NCBI GenBank assembly: GCA_947501325.1
Contig: CANMVC010000001.1
Coordinates: 434,001 to 498,000 of the forward strand
Origin: an uncultured Sphingomonadaceae bacterium
GTDB lineage: Bacteria > Pseudomonadota > Alphaproteobacteria > Sphingomonadales > Sphingomonadaceae
Length of the DNA: 64,000 nucleotides
Direction of reading: 5' to 3'
Made by a program: the position numbers and the translations under genes. Positions 8,552 to 16,042 of this stretch are shown piece after piece. Under the pieces are notes generated by a model. It ran no database searches. It had not been told where the DNA came from and saw only the letters and a program-made list of their open reading frames with translations. Position 1 is the first letter of the stretch; each line of letters begins with the position of its first letter.

Positions 8552-9471
8552 GTTTGCGCCTTCCAGCTATCGAGTATCGCATCACCCCGCGCGAACCCGA
8601 TATCATTGCGGTCAGCAAAACCAGCGATCAACTTTTCAAAACGGCCGATCCGATAGGGGAGGCCCATTATGTAAGGCGTCAAATGCATCGGCAGCATCCG
8701 GCCGCCATACTGCTCAGCCTCCGCCAGCAACCAAGCAGCAGCGTCGGTCATCTGTTGGGCATAGCTATCCACCGATTGCTGCTGCACGTTGATAATCTGA
8801 CGATCGGAAAGTTCATGGTTGAGCGGGATATTGGTAATGGGTCCCGCATCCGTTTGAAACGCATAAGGCAACTCATCATTCACCCAGTCGCACATATAAT
8901 CAACGCCAGCCTCGGTCAGGAGTTTTGCAGTGTTGAAGCTCTGCGAACGCGCGATTGACAGCCAACCGCGCGGACGGGCTCCGGCGGCTTTTTCCAGCGC
9001 GGCAAGCGAGCGCTCAATCAGAGCTTTCTCATCATTCTCCGCCATTCCGCTCGCAATCGTACCGTTCATGTCGGTGCTATGCCCGATAATCTCATGGCCA
9101 CCGGAGAGGATATCCTCAACCAACTGCGGGTAGCGGTCGGCAATGACGCTGTTGGTCGCGACCGAGACCTTTGCTCCAACCTTCTCAAACGCACCCAACA
9201 ATCGGTAAATACCGATCCGGGTGCCATATTCGCGCGCTGTATAATGGCGATAGTCGGGATAGGCCGTCTGCATATGCCCCGGTGCACGAAATGGATCGTC
9301 ATTCGGAACCATCGGGAAATATTCGAGGGAGATGACCGGCCAGATCAGTAGCCTTTTATAGTTGGGCCAGTGCACCGGTTTGCGATCGAACAAACTGCTA
9401 TAGGGATAATAGTCATGATCCATCCCTCGACGACGTTTGGGATAATCGAGATAGCTGGCATCAAGGCTCAT
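8548..9471 (-). CDS. Polysaccharide deacetylase family (PuuE-like) hydrolase, copy 1
   Basis: 307 aa NodB-fold protein. GGHEIIGHSTDM (about 128-139) is the second metal-binding motif, with both His, and RPRGWLSIARSQ is the motif-3 Arg region. The length and lack of a secretion signal point to the cytoplasmic PuuE/allantoinase-like branch, which hydrolyses small cyclic amides or amidated compounds and not cell-wall polymers. A second family member follows upstream in the same operon (9587-10480), separated by an inverted repeat. The substrate is unknown; the neighbouring amidohydrolase suggests a nitrogen-containing compound. Confidence 0.8.
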   Translation of the reverse strand: MSLDASYLDYPKRRRGMDHDYYPYSSLFDRKPVHWPNYKRLLIWPVISLEYFPMVPNDDPFRAPGHMQTAYPDYRHYTAREYGTRIGIYRLLGAFEKVGAKVSVATNSVIADRYPQLVEDILSGGHEIIGHSTDMNGTIASGMAENDEKALIERSLAALEKAAGARPRGWLSIARSQSFNTAKLLTEAGVDYMCDWVNDELPYAFQTDAGPITNIPLNHELSDRQIINVQQQSVDSYAQQMTDAAAWLLAEAEQYGGRMLPMHLTPYIMGLPYRIGRFEKLIAGFADRNDIGFARGDAILDSWKAQT

Positions 9472-9500
9472 GACTTAGCTCCAAGACAAATACGCCAAAT

Positions 9501-9578
9501 ATCGTCATCCTGAACTTGGTTCAGGATCTGACTTGCACGGTTTCTCGCGAGATCCTGAACCAAGTTCAGGATGACGAT
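9501..9578. repeat. Inverted repeat, REP-like (28-bp perfect arms)
   Basis: Arms at 9501-9528 and 9551-9578 are perfect reverse complements around a 22-base spacer; each arm also contains the small palindrome CCTGAACTTGGTTCAGG or its complement. The element fills the gap between two genes of one operon. I recognise ATCCTGAAC...GTTCAGGAT as a dispersed intergenic repeat of sphingomonad genomes, from memory. It could fold in the transcript and lower expression of the downstream genes or stabilise the upstream message. Confidence 0.85.
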
Positions 9579-9586
9579 TGGGAGCC

Positions 9587-10480
9587 TCATAACACGCCTC
9601 CCGCTTGTTTGCGGAAGGCATCAACAATATCGCCAGCTTTGGTAATCCATGCTCTGCCATCCGCTGCAATATGTTCCAGCACCGTCTCAAACGGTCCAAT
9701 CCGGTGGGGTTGGCCAATTAAATAACTGTGCAGCGGGATACACATCACCGTGCCGGATTGCGCGCCTTCTTCAGCGAGCCGATCATATTGCCGGATCAGC
9801 GTATCGGCATAGTCCCGGGCGCTCATATTATAGATGAAAAAGCCATAATGATCATTGACCTCTAGGCTGTAAGGTATCGCCGTCAGCTGACCCGATTTCA
9901 CCTTCACATCCGTGGGTTGATCATCATGATAAAGGTCGCAGGTATAGTCCATGCCATATTCCGCGACCAGGTCGAGTGTGCGCGGCGTATGGGTGAGTGC
10001 CGGAGCCAGCCAGCCCCTGATCCGTTGACCCGTCGCGCGTTCCACGGTCGAAATCGAATCCTCGATAATTGCGCGCTCCTGCGCTTCGTCCATTCCATAT
10101 GAATAGCGGGTATTGTAAATGCCGTGGCTGAAAAATTCCCAGCCGCGCTGGTTGGCATCGTCGACCACTTCAGGAATATGATCGCAAAGCGCGACAGACA
10201 AGCTCACCGAACCGGGGAACCCATGCTTAGTCATCATTTCCGCCATCCGCCAATGCGATACGCGATTGGCATGATCGCGATGGCTATAACCAACCACATC
10301 GGGATGCGGCTTTGCCCAGCTTTTACGATGCGGATTAACTGCCGGGTCGAGTTCGTAACATTCGAGATTGGGAGCGACCCAAACGGCGCAGGTCTTGCCG
10401 TCCGGCCACTCGATTTTCGGCCGCCCGCGATAGGGCAGATAGTCATATAGTCCCGGATCGGATTTTTGTGCTTCGGACAC
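9587..10480 (-). CDS. Polysaccharide deacetylase family (PuuE-like) hydrolase, copy 2
   Basis: 297 aa, GTG start overlapping the isochorismatase stop by one base (TAGTG). NodB-fold landmarks include GWEFFSHGIYN (motif 2) and IRGWLAPALTHTPRTLDL (motif 3); it shares the PuuE-like layout with the 8548-9471 product but is clearly divergent, so the two probably act on different substrates or form a hetero-oligomer. No signal peptide, so probably cytoplasmic. PuuE itself opens allantoin; the cluster has no recognisable complete purine pathway, so I do not call this allantoinase. Confidence 0.8.
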   Translation of the reverse strand: MSEAQKSDPGLYDYLPYRGRPKIEWPDGKTCAVWVAPNLECYELDPAVNPHRKSWAKPHPDVVGYSHRDHANRVSHWRMAEMMTKHGFPGSVSLSVALCDHIPEVVDDANQRGWEFFSHGIYNTRYSYGMDEAQERAIIEDSISTVERATGQRIRGWLAPALTHTPRTLDLVAEYGMDYTCDLYHDDQPTDVKVKSGQLTAIPYSLEVNDHYGFFIYNMSARDYADTLIRQYDRLAEEGAQSGTVMCIPLHSYLIGQPHRIGPFETVLEHIAADGRAWITKAGDIVDAFRKQAGGVL

Positions 10481-11160
10481 TAGCGCGCCTCCAGCCAGTC
10501 AATCACGGCCTGCACCGGCTCCACATCCGCATATTTCAGCTGCAAATCCGTGAGATTCGCGAAATGATAGCTTTCATGTTTGTCGGCACATGTCTCAATC
10601 GGAACAATGGCCCGGTATCCGTGACTCAGCGCGTCGACTGCCGTTGCGCGAACGCAGCCAGATGTCGAGCCACCGGTCACCACAACGGTATCAACTTTAT
10701 GCCATGTCAAATAGCTCGCCAGTTGTGTTTCAAAAAACGCGCTGGGCATGCGCTTGGTATATTGCAGATCATCGCCATCCACATCGCAGCGCGGATCCAG
10801 TAAATGGCGCTCGCTGTCATATTTGATATTCTGCAGGGAATCTTCTGTATCCGTTCGCGTGCCCCAGACTCCGGCATCTCCGGCGTCGTCCTTATAGGCC
10901 ACACGGCTCCAGATGACTGGCATGCCCCTGGCCCGTGCGAGAGCCGAAATCTGATTGATATAGTCAATCTGCTTCGGATTGGTCTCATAGGCCGTCTTGA
11001 ACATGTCAGTCCGCGTATAAGCCTGCTGCACATCGACATTGACGACGGCGAGCTTATCGCCGAAACCAAATTTCTTTCGCGCGGGATTGCCAATGACTTC
11101 TTCAAAGATTTCCCGTGCGGTGCGGCCATCAGAAACCATTTTTGTGCCGACAAGCGTCAT
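10480..11160 (-). CDS. Isochorismatase-family cysteine amidohydrolase
   Basis: 226 aa with the complete catalytic triad of the N-carbamoylsarcosine/maleamate amidohydrolase group: Asp in VNVDVQQAY (D43), Lys in QYTKRMPSAF (K136) and Cys in GSTSGCVRATAVDA (C169). It should release ammonia from a small amide or carbamoyl compound. First gene of the leftward transcript, with GGAGAGAG upstream of the ATG, and its promoter region contains operator site 2. Its place beside an alpha/beta hydrolase recalls nicotinate-type pathways (deformylase plus maleamate amidohydrolase), but no ring-cleaving dioxygenase of that pathway is visible. Confidence 0.85.
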   Translation of the reverse strand: MTLVGTKMVSDGRTAREIFEEVIGNPARKKFGFGDKLAVVNVDVQQAYTRTDMFKTAYETNPKQIDYINQISALARARGMPVIWSRVAYKDDAGDAGVWGTRTDTEDSLQNIKYDSERHLLDPRCDVDGDDLQYTKRMPSAFFETQLASYLTWHKVDTVVVTGGSTSGCVRATAVDALSHGYRAIVPIETCADKHESYHFANLTDLQLKYADVEPVQAVIDWLEAR

Positions 11161-11210
11161 AGTTTTCTCTCTCCGGATTCGATAAAATTACAATAATCTG
11201 CAAAAAAGAC

Positions 11211-11239
11211 TTGTCGAGACAAATTTGTCCGGACAAATT
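11211..11239. promoter_or_regulatory. Tandem operator region (site 2): 18-bp palindrome plus partial copy
   Basis: The perfect palindrome AATTTGTCCGGACAAATT lies at 11222-11239, identical to site 1 at 3860-3877. Immediately beside it, TTGTCGAGACAA at 11211-11222 keeps the TTGTC/GACAA half-sites with a changed centre; the two centres are 14 bases apart. The region lies between the divergent starts at 11160 (-) and 11246 (+) and ends 6 bases before the latter, so a bound protein would block the rightward promoter or leader. Confidence 0.7.
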
Positions 11240-11245
11240 GGAGAA

Positions 11246-12625
11246 ATGATTACACGCCACTTTATAGACATTGACCAAGGCGGCAACATGCGCCGCGTCC
11301 ATTATCGCAAGGCGGGTAACGGCCCGCCACTGCTTATGGTGCATCAAAGCCCGCGAAGCTCAAAAGAATATGAAGCGCTGATGGAAAAATGGTCTGCTCA
11401 TTTTACCTGTATCGCTCCGGATACCCCGGGTTTTGGGCAATCTGATCCACTTCCCGGCAATCCGGAAATTGCTGAATATGCAGATGCAGCCATCGATTTT
11501 CTCGACGCGCTGGGCATCGCAAAATGTGCCGCCTATGGCTTCCATTCCGGGGGGATAATCCTGGTCACAGCCGTCAAACGCCATCCGACTCGGATCACAA
11601 CTCTGGCAGTCGGCGGTTATGCCATCTGGTCAAAAGAGGAAATGGCGCTTTTTAGTGATCGCTATTTGCCTGAATTCCATCCCTCCGGTTACGGCGAACA
11701 TCTGACATGGTTATGGAACCGGATTTTGGAACAAAGCTGGTTCTTCCCATGGTTTGCAACTGATGATGCGCACCGGCTGTCGGTTGCAAATGATGACCCC
11801 GCACGGGTGGATGCGATTGTTCGCGAAATGCTTGATGCCGGCAATGCCTATCAGGCCGGCTATGGTGCGGTGCTGCGCGCGCCACGTGACATTCCGGCAG
11901 TAGATGCAGATGTCCCACCCTGCCTGATCAGCGCCTATGATGGTGATCCCTTACAAGAACATATTGACCGCCTGGGTGACATGCCTGCGACATGGGCAGC
12001 GAAAAAAGTGACAACAGCGGCGGAGCATCAAGCCGTCAGTCTCGCTCATCTGATGGCGACGGCAACCCCCGTTATCAATCATTTGCCCGAGGCCAGCGAC
12101 GAAGGCTTTGTCACGATCCGTACAGATGACTTTGAGGGGCTTATCCACTGGCGCGGAAAGCGAGGGGCAGAACGCCTCGTCCTCCCTGCCCCGTCCTATG
12201 CTGCTGCAGACAATCAGCCGGCTGAGCAAGTTTCGATTGATTTGCCCGGTCACGGTCTGTCAGACAATTGGACCGGCAATGTGCCTGTCACTTGGGCGTC
12301 CTGGAATGCTGTTATCGATGCCATTGCCCAAGCGCTTGGCACCAATGAGACCATCTATCCAGTGCTACCCGATGGCGATCCGGATCAACTCTATCCGGAT
12401 TTATCGCCTGACCGTTTTGGCAATTATCTCAACATGGCGTGGCAGATTGTGCGCGCGCGCCATATGTTCGCGCCCTGGTACAAGGTCGATGCAGATCACG
12501 CTGTCGCTTTCGACGAACAGCGGCTCAAGCCCGAACATCTCGCCGCCGAGCATCTCGCGCTAATCAACGGCTACAGCGCCAAGCAATATCATATCGCCCT
12601 CCAATCAAGACATAAGGAAATCTAA
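11246..12625 (+). CDS. Alpha/beta hydrolase with His at the nucleophile elbow
   Basis: 459 aa. The first ~250 residues are an alpha/beta hydrolase: oxyanion strand PPLLMVHQSPRSS, then CIAPDTPGFGQSD, then the elbow GFHSG (98-102), where the usual G-x-S-x-G nucleophile position is His100. The later part has a second, degenerate hydrolase-like stretch (VSIDLPGHGLSDNW), so the protein may be two hydrolase halves. The ATG at 11246 is preferred over the TTG at 11225, which lies in the operator; GGAG is close upstream. First gene of the rightward transcript, overlapping the next start (TAATG). Activity uncertain because of the elbow. Confidence 0.75.
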   Translation: MITRHFIDIDQGGNMRRVHYRKAGNGPPLLMVHQSPRSSKEYEALMEKWSAHFTCIAPDTPGFGQSDPLPGNPEIAEYADAAIDFLDALGIAKCAAYGFHSGGIILVTAVKRHPTRITTLAVGGYAIWSKEEMALFSDRYLPEFHPSGYGEHLTWLWNRILEQSWFFPWFATDDAHRLSVANDDPARVDAIVREMLDAGNAYQAGYGAVLRAPRDIPAVDADVPPCLISAYDGDPLQEHIDRLGDMPATWAAKKVTTAAEHQAVSLAHLMATATPVINHLPEASDEGFVTIRTDDFEGLIHWRGKRGAERLVLPAPSYAAADNQPAEQVSIDLPGHGLSDNWTGNVPVTWASWNAVIDAIAQALGTNETIYPVLPDGDPDQLYPDLSPDRFGNYLNMAWQIVRARHMFAPWYKVDADHAVAFDEQRLKPEHLAAEHLALINGYSAKQYHIALQSRHKEI

Positions 12626-13125
12626 TGGGAATCAGAGAAGACATGCCGCTTTTGGCTCGCCACGAAGGCGTTTGGGACGGCAGCTACACCTATTTCAATG
12701 CGCAGAATGAGAAAATTGACGAGCACGCTTCCCGCCTGCTTTGTCGCCTCCCCGATGACGGAGATATCCCGTATCATCAGACCAACCATTATAGCTGGGC
12801 TGACGGCAAAACCGACATTCGTGAATTTCCTGCCGAATATCGCAATAAACGCATATGGTGGGACAATGACCTGATAAAGGGATGGGCGGCCGAAGTACCG
12901 CTAGACGAATATAACCGCACCATGATGTTGTATTGGCAACGGCAAGGTGATCCATCGCTATATCTTTACGAGCAGATCCAGATTTCCGATGACGGCCAGA
13001 ACCGATGCCGGACATGGCACTGGATTCGAAACGGAATGCTCGAAACACGGACGGCCATACAGGAGACTTTTGTGACCAAGGACTGGCGCAGCATTGATGC
13101 GGAAATGGAGGCTGTTTCTGCCTGA
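12625..13125 (+). CDS. Lipocalin-like hypothetical protein (DUF3598-like)
   Basis: 166 aa without signal peptide. The opening MPLLARHEGVWDGSYTYF and repeated short strands rich in aromatic residues resemble DUF3598-type, lipocalin-like beta-barrels that bind small hydrophobic ligands. The start overlaps the hydrolase stop (TAATG), and the end overlaps the LeuC-like gene, so it is an integral part of the operon. A ligand-binding or cyclase-like role is possible; I cannot assign a reaction. Confidence 0.65.
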   Translation: MGIREDMPLLARHEGVWDGSYTYFNAQNEKIDEHASRLLCRLPDDGDIPYHQTNHYSWADGKTDIREFPAEYRNKRIWWDNDLIKGWAAEVPLDEYNRTMMLYWQRQGDPSLYLYEQIQISDDGQNRCRTWHWIRNGMLETRTAIQETFVTKDWRSIDAEMEAVSA

Positions 13126-14503
13126 ACCGACGACGCTCTTTGGCAAATTATGGAATAGCCATGCCGTCGCTGCTTTGCCGGGTGGTGGCACGCTTTTGGC
13201 GATTGACCGCGTATTCCTGCACGAACGGACCGGTGCATCAGCGCTCAATTCGCTGGCGGAAGCGGGGCGAGCAGTGGCCGATCCAGCGCGCGTCTTCGCG
13301 GTGACAGACCATATTGTCGATACCCGACCGGGACGCACCGACAAGACGCTGATGCCCGGCGGGCAGGTTTTCATAACCGAAACGCGGGCAGCGGCAAAAG
13401 CGGCAGGCATTACCCTGTTTGATGTTAACGACTCGGACCAGGGAATTGTCCACGTGATCTCACCAGAGCTGGGCATTGTTCTGCCAGGATGCACACTGGT
13501 AGCGCCCGATAGCCATACCTGTACCCAGGGCGCTTTTGGCGCGCTCGCATGGGGTATTGGTTCGTCGGAAGCCGAGCATGCCATGGCCACCGGAACATTG
13601 CGGCTCAACAAGCCCAAATCCATGCGCGTGCGTTTTTCCGGAGCACTGGCAAAAGGCGTCACTCCCAAGGATATGATCATGACATTGATCGCCCGTCATG
13701 GTGCCGCAGGCGGTAAAGGGCATGCGGTTGAATTTGCCGGACAGGCGGTACAGGCGCTGGACATGGAGGGGCGCATGACCCTTTGCAATATGGCGACGGA
13801 ATTTTCAGCCATGTCGGGGTTCATTGCGCCTGACACGAAAACATTGGCCTATCTTGAAGGTCGGCGATACGCGCCAACCGGCGAAAATTGGGATCGAGCG
13901 ACCCAGAATTGGCGACAGTTGGTCAGCGATGCCAATGCGGCTTTCGACACCGAGATCGAGATCGACGCCAGCGCGATCATTCCCATGATCAGTTGGGGGA
14001 CGAGCCCCGAACATAGTGTTGGCATAAGCGGCGCGGTACCCGACAATGCCAGCGAACGCCCGCTGGAATATATGGCGTTGAAGCCCAAGCAGAAGCTTGC
14101 CGGAACGCCCATCGATGCCGCCTTTATAGGCAGCTGCACCAACAGCCGCCTGTCCGACCTGCGCCGGGCCAGCGCCCTGTTGAAGGGCAAGACCATTGCC
14201 AGCCATGTCAAAGCCATTTGCGTCCCTGGCTCGTCCCGCGTCAAACGCGAAGCCGAAGCCGAGGGCATTGATGCCATCTTCCGCGAGGCCGGATTTGAAT
14301 GGCGGGAAAGCGGCTGTTCCATGTGCTTCTACGCAGGCGGCGAGAGCTTCGATGCGGGATCGCGGGTCATATCGACGACCAATCGCAATTTTGAAAGCCG
14401 CCAGGGGCCAAGTGTCAAAACGCATATCGCCAGCCCCGAAACTGTTGTGGCCAGCGCGCTGGCAGGTGTAATCGCTGATCCAAGGACGTTGCAGGATGGC
14501 TGA
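13097..14503 (+). CDS. Aconitase/LeuC-family hydro-lyase, large subunit
   Basis: 468 aa from ATG. The three cysteines that bind the [4Fe-4S] cluster are present in IGSCTNSRLSD and ESGCSMCFYAGGE, and PDSHTCTQGAFGALAWGIG is the family's substrate region. It forms an enzyme with the small subunit encoded next, which overlaps by 8 bases. The catabolic context and the divergent C-terminal motif (CFYAGGES where LeuC usually has CLAMN) argue for a relative such as citraconate, mesaconate or dimethylmaleate hydratase and against leucine synthesis. The best Shine-Dalgarno (GGAGG, 13107-13111) lies inside this reading, 6 bases before an in-frame CTG at 13118, so the true start may be there. Confidence 0.85.
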   Translation: MRKWRLFLPEPTTLFGKLWNSHAVAALPGGGTLLAIDRVFLHERTGASALNSLAEAGRAVADPARVFAVTDHIVDTRPGRTDKTLMPGGQVFITETRAAAKAAGITLFDVNDSDQGIVHVISPELGIVLPGCTLVAPDSHTCTQGAFGALAWGIGSSEAEHAMATGTLRLNKPKSMRVRFSGALAKGVTPKDMIMTLIARHGAAGGKGHAVEFAGQAVQALDMEGRMTLCNMATEFSAMSGFIAPDTKTLAYLEGRRYAPTGENWDRATQNWRQLVSDANAAFDTEIEIDASAIIPMISWGTSPEHSVGISGAVPDNASERPLEYMALKPKQKLAGTPIDAAFIGSCTNSRLSDLRRASALLKGKTIASHVKAICVPGSSRVKREAEAEGIDAIFREAGFEWRESGCSMCFYAGGESFDAGSRVISTTNRNFESRQGPSVKTHIASPETVVASALAGVIADPRTLQDG

Positions 14504-15113
14504 GCCTTTCACCACTCTCACATCGCTGCCGATGCCCTTGATCCGGGGTAATATTGATACCGATCAGATCATCCCTTCCCGCGAGATGAAGAGCACCGGC
14601 AAAACCGGCCTTGCCGACGGCCTGTTCGCTGGATTGCGCTATACGGCAATTGGCGGCCGTGATCCCGATTCCGGTTTCGTCCTCAACGATCCACATTATG
14701 CTGATAGCCAGATCATTCTCGGCGGTGCCAATTTCGGATGCGGGTCGAGCCGCGAACATGCGGTCTGGGCGCTCGCCGAATATGGCTTCCGGGCCGTCAT
14801 CGCGCCGAGCTTCGCACCGATATTTGCGGGCAATTGCGTGCGCAACGGCATATTGCCAGCTGTTATCGATGCTGACGCGATCACCGTGATAGCAAAGGCG
14901 AATAGCCCGATTACCATCGACTTGCGCGCGCAAACCATTAGGCTCGACGACGATCAAAACTGGTCCTTCCCGATCGATGAAGAAGCCAAAGCGATGTTGC
15001 TCGAGGGACTGGACGCGATCGACCTCAGTTTGAAAATGGCCGCAGACATTGCCACATGGCAAGAGGCCGACCGCGCAAAGCGGCCATGGATATATTTAGG
15101 AGCCAAGCAATGA
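14496..15113 (+). CDS. Aconitase/LeuD-family hydro-lyase, small subunit
   Basis: 205 aa swivel-domain subunit. GNIDTDQIIPSREMKS and LGGANFGCGSSREHAVWAL are the diagnostic LeuD motifs. It overlaps the large-subunit gene by 8 bases and the HMG-CoA-lyase-like gene by 4 (ATGA), so the hydro-lyase and the lyase are made from one message. With the large subunit it should move or add water across a C=C bond of a dicarboxylic acid. Placement with a CoA transferase and a lyase suggests a citramalate-like hydroxy acid as product; that is inference. Confidence 0.87.
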   Translation: MAEPFTTLTSLPMPLIRGNIDTDQIIPSREMKSTGKTGLADGLFAGLRYTAIGGRDPDSGFVLNDPHYADSQIILGGANFGCGSSREHAVWALAEYGFRAVIAPSFAPIFAGNCVRNGILPAVIDADAITVIAKANSPITIDLRAQTIRLDDDQNWSFPIDEEAKAMLLEGLDAIDLSLKMAADIATWQEADRAKRPWIYLGAKQ

Positions 15114-16042
15114 CCTCGTCCGTAACGATCAGCGAAGTTGGACCGCGCGATGGCCTGCAAAGCGTCGATGCCGTCATGCCAACCGCCGCTAAAATGGCCT
15201 GGATCAAGGCCGAGGCCGAAGCCGGTGTCAGCGAGATTGAAGTGGGCAGCTTTGTGCCGCCGTCCCTGCTCCCGCAGATGGCGGACACCGGGGACATTGT
15301 GGCTTATGCGAAGACATTGCCCGGTCTCGATGTCGTTGCCCTGATCCCGAACCTGAAGGGGGCGGAACGTGCCATCGCTGCTGGTGTCGACAAGATGTCG
15401 ATCCCCTTCTCCATGTCCGAAACCCATTCGATCAAGAACGTCCGTAAAGATCATCCCGCCATGCTCGCCGAGATCAAAGCGATTGCCGATCTGGTCGCCG
15501 CACAGCCCGAAGGACAGCGCCCCCATTTTGAGGTGGGCCTGTCCACGGCCTTTGGCTGCACGATCGAAGGGCCGGTCAACGAGGACCAGGTCGCGCGCCT
15601 GGCAGAGGCGGCTATGGCGGCGGGAGTTGCCGAGGTCGGCCTGTCCGACACCACTGGCTATGCCAATCCAGCGCAAGTCACGCGGATGGTGCGCCAGATC
15701 AAGGGCGTGATCGGTAGTGACAAGCTCAACACCCTGCATCTTCACAATACCCGAGGGCTCGGCCTTGCCAATGTCATGGCCGGCCTTGCGGAAGGCATTA
15801 CCACCTTTGACGCCTCCCTTGGCGGTCTCGGCGGCTGTCCCTTTGCACCCGGCGCGTCGGGTAATATTGTCACCGAAGATCTGGTCTTCATGCTCGAAGC
15901 CATGGGCATTGATACCGGCATCAATCTCGACAAGCTGTTGAAAGTCAGAGAGATTATCGCAGAAGCCCTGCCCGGCGAGCCCCTATATGGCTTCACGCCC
16001 GATGCCGGCCTTCCCCTGGGCTTTGAAAAGGCAGCAGCATGA
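15110..16042 (+). CDS. HMG-CoA lyase family (DRE-TIM metallolyase)
   Basis: 310 aa. The TIM-barrel landmarks are ISEVGPRDGLQS near the N-terminus, HLHNTRGLGLAN (metal His pair) and the signature GLGGCPFAPGASGN with the catalytic Cys. Such enzymes split a 3-hydroxy-3-methyl acyl-CoA into acetyl-CoA and a keto acid. The ATG at 15110 has AGGAG eight bases upstream and overlaps the LeuD-like stop; the longer open frame upstream is not needed. The product of the neighbouring CoA transferase is the likely substrate, for example citramalyl-CoA or a homologue. Confidence 0.88.
   Translation: MTSSVTISEVGPRDGLQSVDAVMPTAAKMAWIKAEAEAGVSEIEVGSFVPPSLLPQMADTGDIVAYAKTLPGLDVVALIPNLKGAERAIAAGVDKMSIPFSMSETHSIKNVRKDHPAMLAEIKAIADLVAAQPEGQRPHFEVGLSTAFGCTIEGPVNEDQVARLAEAAMAAGVAEVGLSDTTGYANPAQVTRMVRQIKGVIGSDKLNTLHLHNTRGLGLANVMAGLAEGITTFDASLGGLGGCPFAPGASGNIVTEDLVFMLEAMGIDTGINLDKLLKVREIIAEALPGEPLYGFTPDAGLPLGFEKAAA

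Noticed and set aside
8548-10480. Calling the deacetylases allantoinase (puuE)
   Set aside because: No ureidoglycolate or urate genes are nearby and the two copies differ from each other; the fold alone does not fix the substrate.
13097-15113. Calling the LeuC/LeuD pair leucine biosynthesis genes
   Set aside because: They are fused by overlaps to a lyase and CoA transferase, lack leuA/leuB neighbours and have a divergent cluster motif.
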